Shown piece after piece: positions 1 through 8,735 of a DNA stretch of 64,000 nucleotides (within the stretch, counting starts at the first letter, position 1; each line of letters opens with the position of its first letter). Both the position numbers and the translations under genes were made by a program. This DNA comes from Alteromonas sp. LOR (lineage in GTDB: Bacteria; Pseudomonadota; Gammaproteobacteria; Enterobacterales; Alteromonadaceae): positions 85,860 through 149,859 of the forward strand of contig NZ_JQFW01000004.1 in NCBI RefSeq assembly GCF_000753865.1. The letters are read 5' to 3'. The notes under the pieces were generated by a model, which was given only the letters and a program-made list of their open reading frames with translations, searched no databases and was not told where the DNA came from.

Positions 1-2
1 GC

Positions 3-236
3 GTAAGTGAGAGAACCCTTCGGCGAAAACTTGATGCGGCAGGCTCTAGCTATCGCAATATAATTGATGCGCAGCAGCAAAAACGGGCTCTTGATATGCT
101 GTCATCACAGCGTTTACCCATTACCGCAATAGCCAGCCAACTCGGCTACGCCGAGCCTGCCAGCTTTCTCAGAGCATTTAAGCGCTGGACGGGGCTCACG
201 CCCAAGCGCTTTTTACAGCAGCAAAATACGCCTTAA
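3..236 (+). CDS. AraC-family transcriptional regulator, C-terminal part (gene runs in from the left)
   Basis: An open frame enters from the window edge and ends with TAA at 234-236, giving the last 77 residues of a protein. The visible part holds the second helix-turn-helix of AraC/XylS regulators: 'ITAIASQLGYAEPASFLRAF' followed by 'KRWTGLTPKRF', the usual signature near the C-terminus of this family. The ligand-binding N-terminal domain lies outside the window, so the effector and the target genes cannot be named. The next gene lies on the opposite strand and converges with it. The family call is firm; the role is unknown. Confidence 0.85.
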   Translation, partial: VSERTLRRKLDAAGSSYRNIIDAQQQKRALDMLSSQRLPITAIASQLGYAEPASFLRAFKRWTGLTPKRFLQQQNTP

Positions 237-280
237 TGCTCTTTCGATAAGTAGCAAATTAGCTAAGTAGCTTCTGGCCT

Positions 281-1753
281 TTATTCACCAGCATCTGCAA
301 GCAAACTGTAAAAGTAACTCACCGCTTGCAGGTAATCACTTACCGCCAGCTGTTCGTTAACACCGTGGAATCGCTTCAGGCTTTCTTTATCTAGCCTTAC
401 CATCATGAATCGATATACGTTATCGGATAAGCCATAAAAATGCTTTGCATCCGTGCCTCCCATAACCAGATATGGCGCAACTAACACGTTGTCGTCCATG
501 CGACGAATGTTAGACTCGATGAGCTTATACCCAGTACTGTTAAGCGGCGAAAGTTGTGATGGTTCATTTTCCATAAACGTCTCAACGCTCACTCTAGAAT
601 CATCAATTGCCTCAACAATGTGCTGCTTCACACTGGCTATGCTATCACCGGGCAGAATACGTACGTTCACCACTGCACTGGCTACTGTAGGTAGTATGTT
701 CGACTTACTGCTACCCTCCAGCATGGTGGCTGCGATGGTAGTGCGAATACCAGCAGCGCTGCTTGGCGCTGACAGCATAGACTGCTCTACAATGGGCGAG
801 AACAACCATAAATTTGCCATGGGCAACTGCAAAGACAGCGGCGCATAAGCTGCTACATGAGAAAATGTGTTGTAGCTGTAGCTTAAATTAGTATCAAACT
901 GGCTATTTTCTATATTAACAATGGCCTTGCTTAACACGCCTGCTGCTGTGTGATCAGGAGGCTGAGAAGAATGCCCACCCTCTGAGGCTACAGTAAGCCG
1001 CAGGTTTACAAAGCCTTTTTCAGCCACACCCACCATGGCAACTGGCTGATCGACGCCTTTCATCAACCCTTGAGTAATTGCCCCGCCTTCATCAAGCACA
1101 AACTCAAAGCTAAGGCCTTGTTGTGCAAAATGTTCTGCAATTTTTGCGGCGCCCTGCTTACCACCAATTTCCTCATCGTGACCAAATGCAAAATATATAC
1201 TTCGCTGTGGAGAAAAGCCCTCTCTTAAACGAGTTTCCATTGCCTCAAGCAAAGCCATTACCGTTACTTTGTCGTCAATCGTTCCTCTACCCCAAACAAC
1301 ATCGTCTACAATGGCGCCACTAAAAGGTGCCTGCTTCCACTGCTCTGCTGTACCTTCATCTACAGGTACTACATCCATATGCCCCATAAACAATGCTGGC
1401 TTAAGAGCAGGGTTGCTGCCTTTTACATGATAAACTAAGCTGTACTGGTTAATGGTGTAATGTTCGGCCTGCTGATGAACAAGGGGAAAACTAGCGCGTA
1501 TGTGTTCATGTAACCCTAAAAATGCCTGAGGGTTTAGCCTTGACGGATCATCATATGAAATGGTTTCAAACTGAATCGCTTTCGCAAATCGCGCTACCGC
1601 GGCGTCTTCGTTAAGCGGAGCTTTAGGCAGCGGACTGTCTACCTGTAGCTGAGTGTCTTCAAAACTCAGTAACGTATTCACGTACAACACTATGCTAAGA
1701 ACAAGAACGACTGACAATAAGCCAGCTATTATCTGAATTCGGGACTTTTTCAT
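281..1753 (-). CDS. M20-family metallopeptidase, PM20D1/carboxypeptidase S-like, membrane-anchored
   Basis: This 490-residue protein has one hydrophobic segment at about residues 8-28 that probably anchors it in the inner membrane with the enzyme outside the cytoplasm. The M20 zinc-peptidase pattern follows: 'GHMDVVPV' (H125, D127), 'WGRGTIDDK' (bridging D160), the catalytic 'GHDEE' near 191-195, a metal-site 'EGG', and a late 'GGTDAKHF' with the last metal histidine. Length and motif spacing fit the PM20D1/carboxypeptidase S branch, which hydrolyses or condenses N-acyl amino acids or small peptides. The true substrate is not visible. It is monocistronic and converges with the AraC-type gene. 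Confidence 0.85.
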   Translation of the reverse strand: MKKSRIQIIAGLLSVVLVLSIVLYVNTLLSFEDTQLQVDSPLPKAPLNEDAAVARFAKAIQFETISYDDPSRLNPQAFLGLHEHIRASFPLVHQQAEHYTINQYSLVYHVKGSNPALKPALFMGHMDVVPVDEGTAEQWKQAPFSGAIVDDVVWGRGTIDDKVTVMALLEAMETRLREGFSPQRSIYFAFGHDEEIGGKQGAAKIAEHFAQQGLSFEFVLDEGGAITQGLMKGVDQPVAMVGVAEKGFVNLRLTVASEGGHSSQPPDHTAAGVLSKAIVNIENSQFDTNLSYSYNTFSHVAAYAPLSLQLPMANLWLFSPIVEQSMLSAPSSAAGIRTTIAATMLEGSSKSNILPTVASAVVNVRILPGDSIASVKQHIVEAIDDSRVSVETFMENEPSQLSPLNSTGYKLIESNIRRMDDNVLVAPYLVMGGTDAKHFYGLSDNVYRFMMVRLDKESLKRFHGVNEQLAVSDYLQAVSYFYSLLADAGE

Positions 1754-1848
1754 TATTTATTTACCCAAAAATAGTAAAGTAAAAGGTTTGAGATAGTATT
1801 AGCACGATGCAACGATAAAGTCTTGTTGTGACAACACATAGTGCTGTT

Positions 1849-3816
1849 TTACGACTCCTTCTTTTTGGTTCGCCTACGCTTTTTATAGGCAGGCTTCACC
1901 GTTGATTTTATGCCTTTCAGCGACACAGGCACGTTGTTTGACGCAATGTCGATAAGCTCGTGTAGGGTGTTTTCTAGTGGCTGCATAAAACTTTTATAGT
2001 TTGTCTGTTGCTCGGCAATGCCGTTTAACGTTGACTCCCATTTAGCCGTCATATCGGGTGTTGTGCACATTTCAGGAAGGGCTTCTACCAAGCCAATTCC
2101 TGCGGGTGTAGCATTAATAATTTTGCCTTGCCGCTTCAAAAAGCCACGCTTAAACAACAGTTCTATAATTCCGGCTCGCGTGGCCTCAGTGCCCAGACCG
2201 TCAGTATCTTTTAATATTGCTTTTAAGGTTCGGTCTTTAACAAAGCGGTTTATCCCCGTCATGGCAGCTAGCAGTGTGGCATCGGTAAAATGTTTGGGAG
2301 GTTGAGTCTGCTTTTCTAGCAACTCTCCTTTCTCGCAATGCAGGCTGTCGTTTTTGTTCAGTTCTGGCAGCGAGCCTTTTTGCCATGGGCTATCAGAGTT
2401 CGAATTACTTTCTCCGCCTTTTTTGCTATTTTTTTCGCTTTCATTATCACTGATTTTTTCAAAGAGCGCCTTCCATCCCAGTTGCTCGGTTAAATTGGCA
2501 GTTGTAGCAAACTTGCCACCTGCAATGGTTAGTGCTATGTGGGTTTGTTGATAAATAAAGGCAGGATAAAACTGAGCAAGATACTGCCTAACAATAAGGC
2601 CATACACGTTTCGTTCTAGCTGACTTAAGGAAAGCCCTAAAGGTGACTTTTCTGTAGGGATAATGGCATGGTGAGCGCTAACTTTCGCATTATTCCACGC
2701 TTTGGACTTAATAGAAGTATCTGCTTGTTGAGCCGCACTAGAAAACGGTAACTCTGCTTTGGCAAGCATAGCCACAATGGACTTCGCTAAGGAGAATTGC
2801 TCGCTGGGAAGGTATCGGCAGTCTGAGCGAGGATAGGTAATGAGCTTGTGTTTTTCGTACAGCGACTGACACACATCGAGCACCAGCTTGGCGTTCATAC
2901 CAAATTGCTTAGCCGCATCAATTTGTAGGGTTGAAAGATTGAAAGGTAAAGGTGCATTCAGCTTTTTCTGCTGCTTTTTAATATCATCAATGGTTGCAGG
3001 TTGATTCGATATCCTTCCTACCACATTTTCAGCTAGCCCTCTTGAAAGTACACGCCCCTCATCATCCATATAAGCCTGACACGCCTCGCTAGGCTGCCAC
3101 TTTGCAGTAAACGGTTGCTGTGAAGGCGTTGTAATATGGGCCAACACCTCATAAAAAGGCTTCGATACGAAATTGCTAATTTCCTTATCTCTATTTACCA
3201 CCAGCCCCAATACGGGTGTTTGCACTCGCCCTACAGAAAGCACCCCTTGATAACCAACTTTACCACCTTGAATAGTATAGGCTCGCGTTAGGTTAATACC
3301 GTATAGCCAGTCGGCGCGGCTTCTTGCCAATGCTGATACCGAAAGAGGAATAAAATGCTTATTAGGTTGCAGCTGATTTAATGAACGCTTTACCGCGGGT
3401 AAGTTTAAATCGCTGATAAGTAAGCGCTGCATGCTGTCGCGCTTTTGCGGAGTTACGTTGAGATAATCGATAACCTCATCAACCAGAAGTTGCCCTTCCC
3501 TGTCTGGGTCGCCAGCATGAATAATTTGGCTACACTGCTTCACAAATTTACGGATAATCGCTAGCTGGCTTTTTGTTTTATATTTTGGTTTTAGCTGCCA
3601 CTGGTTAGGGATAATAGGTAAGTGTTCTAACTGCCATTTCTTAAACTTTTCATCGTAACTATCGGGGTCTGCTTGCTCGAGAATATGGCCCACACACCAC
3701 GTAACTACATCGCCACCAGCTGTTTCGATATAACCTTGGTGCTTTTTTTGAGGTTTAGGTAAGGCCTCTGCGATGGCTCTTCCTAGGCTAGGTTTCTCGG
3801 CAATGTATAACTTCAT
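1849..3816 (-). CDS. topB: DNA topoisomerase III
   Basis: A 655-residue type IA topoisomerase that removes negative supercoils and decatenates DNA through a transient 5'-phosphotyrosine bond. The Toprim domain opens the protein (MKLYIAEKPSLGRAIAEALP) and has the acidic motif 'AGDPDREGQ' at about 101-109. The active-site tyrosine lies in 'ITYPRSD' at Y328, the same number as in Escherichia coli TopB, and the length is close to that enzyme's. A serine/asparagine-rich insertion occurs around residues 455-475, and the C-terminus is a short basic tail (KKRRRTKKK) instead of zinc fingers. It stands alone, about 95 bp from the M20 gene. Confidence 0.96.
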   Translation of the reverse strand: MKLYIAEKPSLGRAIAEALPKPQKKHQGYIETAGGDVVTWCVGHILEQADPDSYDEKFKKWQLEHLPIIPNQWQLKPKYKTKSQLAIIRKFVKQCSQIIHAGDPDREGQLLVDEVIDYLNVTPQKRDSMQRLLISDLNLPAVKRSLNQLQPNKHFIPLSVSALARSRADWLYGINLTRAYTIQGGKVGYQGVLSVGRVQTPVLGLVVNRDKEISNFVSKPFYEVLAHITTPSQQPFTAKWQPSEACQAYMDDEGRVLSRGLAENVVGRISNQPATIDDIKKQQKKLNAPLPFNLSTLQIDAAKQFGMNAKLVLDVCQSLYEKHKLITYPRSDCRYLPSEQFSLAKSIVAMLAKAELPFSSAAQQADTSIKSKAWNNAKVSAHHAIIPTEKSPLGLSLSQLERNVYGLIVRQYLAQFYPAFIYQQTHIALTIAGGKFATTANLTEQLGWKALFEKISDNESEKNSKKGGESNSNSDSPWQKGSLPELNKNDSLHCEKGELLEKQTQPPKHFTDATLLAAMTGINRFVKDRTLKAILKDTDGLGTEATRAGIIELLFKRGFLKRQGKIINATPAGIGLVEALPEMCTTPDMTAKWESTLNGIAEQQTNYKSFMQPLENTLHELIDIASNNVPVSLKGIKSTVKPAYKKRRRTKKKES

Positions 3817-4148
3817 CGGCTCTATTTAGCATATTATTTTGAGTGGATGGTGCATGTTTGACTACATGTGGAGGCTTTGTATAGAAGCTGTTTTCGAGGC
3901 TTCATCTGAATCTTTTTCTGTAGCTATATGTAACTGCGTTCAACTACCTGTAACTACTCACATGAAAACTCGTTTAACGAGTACTTTATTATGTCTATCG
4001 TCATATTAAATAACCACTGTCATTATATCCAGTCATTTCTATCAGGCAGCGTTTTAGTAGTCTGGTTTAGTAGCCTGGTTTAGTCGCATTAGTTTAGAAG
4101 CTTGGTTTAATCGTCTAGTTTTGAAGCATAGTTTTGAAGCATATAAGG
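3817..4148. other. Intergenic region between topB and the DUF3307 gene
   Basis: No convincing gene is present. A perfect inverted repeat ACTCGTT-T-AACGAGT sits at 3968-3982, upstream of topB on the minus strand, and could be an operator or hairpin. The half next to the DUF3307 stop is filled by the degenerate tandem repeats listed separately. Confidence 0.6.
4051..4146. repeat. Degenerate tandem repeat, period about 14-15 bp
   Basis: Successive units read roughly GTTTTAGTAGTCTG, GTTTAGTAGCCTG, GTTTAGTCGCATTA, GTTTAGAAGCTTG, GTTTAATCGTCTA, GTTTTGAAGCATA, GTTTTGAAGCATA. Only the last two units are nearly identical. The array abuts the stop codon of the DUF3307 gene. It looks like a decayed short tandem duplication; no function is evident. 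Confidence 0.7.
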
Positions 4149-5102
4149 TCACAGCTTGCCCATACACCATTTTGCTACAAGGCCCGTCGCGATTGTAATA
4201 ACCACACTGGTCAGCGTGCCTAGCAACACATACTCGGTAAGCTTTTTGTCTTCGCTCTTTGTTAAATCGCCAAACCTAAAGATGGACTTTGCAGCAATTA
4301 AAAAGCCAATTGCAGCAAATTGATTCAACAACACAAAAGTAAGAATAAGTAGTCGCTCTAAATAGCCAATACGCTGACCCGCCATGGCTAAGGTGCGCTG
4401 CACTGGAAGCTGCACTAATTCGCTGGTGCGTTTAGGGTTAGTCAGCTCCTCTAGCTCTTGGGTCCATGGCGAAAGCAGCTGTTTTATAACAATAGAAGTA
4501 GGACTTAAAATGATTAAATAAGCGAGCAGCAGTACCAAATGCTGATAGTTTATGGCGTAAATATGCTGCAGTAATGGCGCGAACTGTTGTGTTAACAGCG
4601 CCCACAAGATGATAGCAACGGTAATATGCGCAGCTTGATCGATAACAAAAGCAAAGGTGGTTGGGCTAGTGTAAGACTTAATTGCGTCAATGATAAAATG
4701 AGTCACCGTTACGCCAATAGCCACTAAAAATAAGGGTATAAGCTCTATTGCCGTTACACTTGATGCAGATAGACCTGTTGTAGAAATACCTGTTATAGAA
4801 ACACCTGTTGCAGCAGCGCCAGTCTCTTTTGTCGCAAGTGTGGCAAATAAAGATAAAATCAATAGAGCAAAAAATGCCAGCACGCCGTGAAGTAAAGCAT
4901 GTAAGTACAATGCCGGAGACAGCAGATGTTTAGTATTGCGACTTTTTACCCAGCCGGTAGGCTGAAAATAGAAGTCTCCCAACACGTGGGCTACCAAGAG
5001 TCCGGCTAGCAGGGCTAGCTGTTGTAACTGCAGCTGCTCTGCACCTATTCCACCCATACTCAGCACTCCTATGCTCAACACCTCTATACCAATAGCTTCC
5101 AT
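4149..5102 (-). CDS. DUF3307 integral membrane protein
   Basis: The start at 5102 is preferred over the upstream in-frame ATG at 5165 because AGGAG lies 7 nt before it and because the longer frame would overlap satD by 41 nt; the product is then 317 residues. The family signature is 'LLVAHVLGDFYFQ' followed by a conserved HALLHG stretch. About six or seven hydrophobic segments are visible, so it should span the inner membrane. Two low-complexity repeats, 'IEVLSIGVLS' near the start and 'TGVSITGISTTGLS' in a loop, probably arose by local duplication. It lies 22 bp downstream of satD and is surely co-transcribed. The function of the family is unknown; the pairing with SatD suggests a membrane partner or effector (inference). 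Confidence 0.75.
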   Translation of the reverse strand: MEAIGIEVLSIGVLSMGGIGAEQLQLQQLALLAGLLVAHVLGDFYFQPTGWVKSRNTKHLLSPALYLHALLHGVLAFFALLILSLFATLATKETGAAATGVSITGISTTGLSASSVTAIELIPLFLVAIGVTVTHFIIDAIKSYTSPTTFAFVIDQAAHITVAIILWALLTQQFAPLLQHIYAINYQHLVLLLAYLIILSPTSIVIKQLLSPWTQELEELTNPKRTSELVQLPVQRTLAMAGQRIGYLERLLILTFVLLNQFAAIGFLIAAKSIFRFGDLTKSEDKKLTEYVLLGTLTSVVITIATGLVAKWCMGKL

Positions 5103-5124
5103 ACTAAATCTCCTAGGTCTGCTA

Positions 5125-5757
5125 TCACGAGCTAACTTCAGTTGCCATGTGCTCAAGATATTCATTCACCAAGTGATATCCACTGGCATTTAAAATTCGG
5201 GTAACGTTGCTTCTCGTTTTACCCAGCGTATTCGCAATGTGTTCATGGGCTTTATCTTTTGCACAAATATAGGCAAGCAGGGTTTCTGATTGAGTTTGAG
5301 TTAACGCCGTAATATGGCTATCTAAAAATGCGGTTAGCAGTGCTGCATGCTTATTTAAAGCTTCATCATCGCTAGTAAACACCAAGTATTGCGATTTCAG
5401 AGTATCTAATGCCCTACCCGAACGAACGAAGGCATCCCCACTCCCTGTTTTTACCTGTCCATCAGTAACGTTAACCTCGCCAAGCCCTACGCTAATACGA
5501 ATATCGGTTGAGGGCGTGCAAGCTTTTAAAGCAAGCCTTATGCATATCGCAGTTTGCATGGCATTTTGCGGCGAGGGTATTACGGCCTGAAACGCATCGC
5601 CACGAAACACATCATACTCGCCATGATACATTTCCGTTTGCGCTTTAAGCGTTGTGGTGAGTACTGCCAGCACATGCTTTAAGTCTTCACCACTTAAGTG
5701 CTGTGAGTTGGCAATATCTCCAGTGATCACTGCCGCCCGCTGTTTAATCGTGTCCAT
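5125..5757 (-). CDS. SatD-family protein with class III nucleotidyl-cyclase-like motifs
   Basis: A 210-residue protein resembling the SatD family. The order of motifs resembles a class III adenylate/guanylate cyclase fold: 'VITGDIANS' at 10-18 (possible metal Asp14), 'FRGDAFQAVI' at 51-60 (GD at 53-54), 'RISVGLGEV' at 87-95 like the RIGIHxGxV strand, and 'GDAFVRSGRALD' at 107-118 like GDxVNxAxRL. The last 45 residues look like a helix-turn-helix (IANTLGKTRSNVTRI). First gene of an operon with the DUF3307 membrane protein and divergent from a WYL regulator. Whether it makes a nucleotide is unknown; it could equally be a non-catalytic sensor. The family call is good; the cyclase idea is inference. 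Confidence 0.7.
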   Translation of the reverse strand: MDTIKQRAAVITGDIANSQHLSGEDLKHVLAVLTTTLKAQTEMYHGEYDVFRGDAFQAVIPSPQNAMQTAICIRLALKACTPSTDIRISVGLGEVNVTDGQVKTGSGDAFVRSGRALDTLKSQYLVFTSDDEALNKHAALLTAFLDSHITALTQTQSETLLAYICAKDKAHEHIANTLGKTRSNVTRILNASGYHLVNEYLEHMATEVSS

Positions 5758-6226
5758 TAGCCGCTCTCGTTGTAATGAGTTTTGCTGAAAGGTCGAGTGA
5801 TAAACCCTCTAAAATTAGATTGCCTGTATTTTTATACATATGCAATACTACCTTCTTCAGAGTGCATACGTGCACTCGGGTAACCGTTTATCAACACTTT
5901 TTAAAAAGAGTCCATAAACAATCACTTTCAACAAAGTTACCATAATCAATCACACAAGCATACAGCTGTTTTTACGGCAGATACCGCCTGAAGTTTATAC
6001 CTAATGCTTTCGCCTGATGAGCACGACTGATGTTTATGCCTGATTTTTTTGCCAGATGCTCTCGCCTCAAGTTCTTGCTTAAAGCCCTCGCCTAAAACTC
6101 TCGCCTAAAGAGCATGCTAAAAGCTTACGTTTACTATTTACTCAGCGGCTACATGCGACAGTTTTTGTCGCATGTTGTGGGTATGCTATTGTGCTTACAC
6201 GTAAAGGATTCAGGTTATTTAGTCCT
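5758..6226. other. Divergent regulatory region between satD and the WYL regulator
   Basis: This non-coding stretch must carry the promoters of both divergent units. An inverted repeat GAGTGCA-TACG-TGCACTC is at 5860-5877, about 100 bp upstream of satD. From about 5990 to 6110 there are decayed short repeats of the type CTCGCCTAAA and GCCTGATG. A 25-bp perfect inverted repeat at 6151-6175 is listed separately. Confidence 0.6.
6151..6175. promoter_or_regulatory. Perfect 10-bp inverted repeat, candidate WYL-regulator operator
   Basis: ACATGCGACA, a 5-nt spacer GTTTT, then TGTCGCATGT: both arms match exactly. The site lies just before the WYL gene and between it and the divergent satD operon. 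WYL regulators such as BrxR and CapW bind inverted repeats of about this size in front of the genes they control (family knowledge). Binding here is inferred. Confidence 0.55.
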
Positions 6227-7234
6227 ATGAGCGCATTTCAACGCAAATTAGACATTTTACAGTTTGTGCCTACGGCACCGCGAAAGGTATCAAGCCGCCA
6301 AATATTTGATAACCTACAGAACTGCGGCCATCACCACATTGATATGCGAACGATACAACGGGATTTGGTTAATCTAGAAACCGTTGGGCTCTTTGGTCTT
6401 GAAGTAGACAAACGCTCTAAACCCTACGGCTGGTTTATCAATGCCAACTTTAAAAAGCTGAATCTTAGCTTGATGGATGGCAATACCGCCCTTGCATTTA
6501 AAGTGCTCGAACAATCTGGCGCTACACTGCCCAATACCACGCTTAACGAATTGCAGCCCTACTTCACCAAGGCAACACAAATACTTCAACAAGACAGCGA
6601 CTCTCTGCTTAGCAACTGGTTAAAGTCGGTAGCAGACTCGCACATTTCTCAACCTCTTCTGCCGCCAGAAATAGATGCAGTGTCTTTTGAAAGGCTGAAA
6701 AACGCCATCTATTTTAAAAAACAAATATCGGCTGATATAAAACGTATTTTTAATGGTGGTAATCAAATGGTATGGAAACACTACGACCGAATAAACCCCA
6801 TGGGGTTGGTTAAACAGGATGGTCGCCAATTGTTTGTCTGTTCGTTTGGGGAGCTACACAAAAGACGCTACGCGCTACCCTTACATTTTATCAGAAACGT
6901 GCAGGTAACCGAGGATGACTGTCAGCAGAGCTTTGGCGAACTTGAAAGCGTTCAGTTACTCAACAACAATAGAAAGCAAAATATTGAACTGAAACTACTG
7001 GTTAAAAACAACGCGCTCTTCCTGCTCCACGGTTATAAGCTTTCTGAGGATCAGATCATTAGCCCGTCTGCACACACCGACAAATCGTTTTTAATGGCAA
7101 CCGTGAAAGATACGAATAAGCTAAGAGCCTTTTTGAGAGGGCTTGGCGACAATATTGAAGTTATTGAGCCCAAAAAGTTAAGAGACTACTTTTTGGCAAT
7201 GTCGCAGAAATTATTCGCAACATATAGCCAATAA
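6227..7234 (+). CDS. WYL-domain transcriptional regulator
   Basis: The protein begins with a winged helix-turn-helix of DeoR type (QRKLDILQFVPTAPRKVSSR, then 'RTIQRDLVNLE'), followed from about residue 160 by a WYL domain ('YDRINPMGLVKQDGRQLFVC') and a C-terminal extension. That is the build of BrxR/CapW-like repressors, which sense a ligand through the WYL domain. ATG 6227 is preferred; a GTG at 6191 would add 12 residues, and neither has a strong ribosome-binding site. It is transcribed away from satD-DUF3307 with a perfect inverted repeat at 6151-6175, so control of itself and of that operon is likely. It converges with the FtsZ-like gene. Confidence 0.85.
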   Translation: MSAFQRKLDILQFVPTAPRKVSSRQIFDNLQNCGHHHIDMRTIQRDLVNLETVGLFGLEVDKRSKPYGWFINANFKKLNLSLMDGNTALAFKVLEQSGATLPNTTLNELQPYFTKATQILQQDSDSLLSNWLKSVADSHISQPLLPPEIDAVSFERLKNAIYFKKQISADIKRIFNGGNQMVWKHYDRINPMGLVKQDGRQLFVCSFGELHKRRYALPLHFIRNVQVTEDDCQQSFGELESVQLLNNNRKQNIELKLLVKNNALFLLHGYKLSEDQIISPSAHTDKSFLMATVKDTNKLRAFLRGLGDNIEVIEPKKLRDYFLAMSQKLFATYSQ

Positions 7235-7296
7235 AAGGCTACATCACAGATGGTGGCTGTAGCCTTGCGCGCCCTACGTTACTGGCGGCTAATGAG

Positions 7297-8535
7297 TCAT
7301 TGCTTCATTTGCTGGCGAATAAATGCAGGAATATTAAAATACTTCGACTCAAGGTTTGAGCTAATACGGGAGCCATTAATCTTCATTGGCACCATCTCTC
7401 CCATTATTTCACGGTATTCTTCTAATTCTCTGCTTTGTTCTATCATATCGATTTCATCTAACAGGCTGTATTGCTCTAACTTGCTGTATTCGTCTGGCTC
7501 AGTACTGTTTTCAAATTCGCCACCCTTTTCTTTTTCACTATGTTGCTCTTTTTCACTATGTTTTTGGGGAACAGGAATGCCCGTTGCGATAACTAGCACT
7601 TCACCGAAATGAGATAGCTCTGGGGATACCGTTACGCCGGTTATTATTAGCGCACGAGCACTCTCAATCAAATTTTGCAGTGTCGCTAGCATTTCCTCAT
7701 ACATCACTAAGCTAGGCTCTTCCTTGCACGTAAGTTGCACAATAACGCCCTGAGCTCCAACAATGCTTTGATCATCAACCAAGGGGTTATTAAGAGCATG
7801 GGTTAATGCATCACACAGCAAGCTCCCATCTTCGGCAATACCAACGCCTAATGCCGTATTGCCTTCTAACGACAGAATATGGCTAAAGTCATTAATATCC
7901 ACATTGATATAACCGGTTTTGGTCAGCATGGTAATAATAGCTTCGACAATTCGGTGCATCTGCGTATCGCAATGACGAAATGCCGACAGTAGCCCAACCG
8001 TTTCATTAAGCGCCGACACCAGCGAATCATTCGACAATACTAAGGTGGCATTTGCGACTGCTTTTATCGCTTGAAGTGCATCGAGGGCAATTTGGTGGCG
8101 CTTACTGCCTTCCGACTTGAACGGCAAAGTCACAAAGCACATCGCGTTTATGCCCTTTTTCTTCGCCATGTCTAAAAGTACAGGCGTAGCCCCACTGCCA
8201 GTGCCTCCGCCTAGTCCTGCAATAACGATAATAATACTGTCGTCTTCTATTAGCGTACTTAACACCTCTTCACTTTGACGGGCAGCACTATGTGCCACTT
8301 GAGGGTCGGCACCCGCTCCATACCCTTTTGTGGTGGCCTCTCCTATAAGAAGAACTTCATGATTATCACATTGGTGCAGCGCAGATATATCGGTATTAAT
8401 AGAGGTAAATCGAATATTGGTGTGCTGACATAAACCGGCCATAGTAGTGATGGCATTGCCGCCACAACCGCCTACGCCTATTACGTGAATATTGATATCT
8501 TTAGATTCTGTATCTTTGAGTATTACGTTGTGCAT
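7297..8535 (-). CDS. FtsZ paralogue (tubulin/FtsZ GTPase)
   Basis: A 412-residue FtsZ-like protein starting at ATG 8535, which has GAGGGG six bases upstream; an upstream in-frame ATG at 8592 lacks such a site. It keeps the nucleotide-binding 'GVGGCGGNAI', the tubulin signature 'GGGTGSG' and the catalytic T7 loop as 'NVDINDF' (N, D and D of NxDxxD conserved). A charged linker of about 70 residues rich in E, S and K follows, and the protein ends 'YFNIPAFIRQQMKQ', very like the C-terminal FtsZ peptide that binds ZipA and FtsA. It is not in a division (dcw) cluster and is clearly more divergent than ordinary proteobacterial FtsZ, so it should be a second copy. Role unknown: division modulator, stress form or antagonist. 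Confidence 0.85.
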   Translation of the reverse strand: MHNVILKDTESKDINIHVIGVGGCGGNAITTMAGLCQHTNIRFTSINTDISALHQCDNHEVLLIGEATTKGYGAGADPQVAHSAARQSEEVLSTLIEDDSIIIVIAGLGGGTGSGATPVLLDMAKKKGINAMCFVTLPFKSEGSKRHQIALDALQAIKAVANATLVLSNDSLVSALNETVGLLSAFRHCDTQMHRIVEAIITMLTKTGYINVDINDFSHILSLEGNTALGVGIAEDGSLLCDALTHALNNPLVDDQSIVGAQGVIVQLTCKEEPSLVMYEEMLATLQNLIESARALIITGVTVSPELSHFGEVLVIATGIPVPQKHSEKEQHSEKEKGGEFENSTEPDEYSKLEQYSLLDEIDMIEQSRELEEYREIMGEMVPMKINGSRISSNLESKYFNIPAFIRQQMKQ

Positions 8536-8735
8536 GCTGTGCCCCTCAATGTCATCATTGGCGTAAGTGGGGTTAAAAAGGACGTTAAGCATGCATTACC
8601 CGTACGTCAAAAACTGACGCACTTCGACACAGGCACATTATTATGCTCACTCTTTTTTTGATAGTAAGCGCTAATCCCTTTACTCTAAGGCTAATAAAAT
8701 ACAAAAATCGTGACATAAACACGGACGGATAAAAA

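Noticed and set aside
4051..4146. A CRISPR-like array
   Set aside because: Period of about 14 bp without unique spacers and no cas genes.
7297..8535. The main cell-division ftsZ
   Set aside because: It is not next to ftsA, ftsQ or lpxC and is too divergent from proteobacterial FtsZ.
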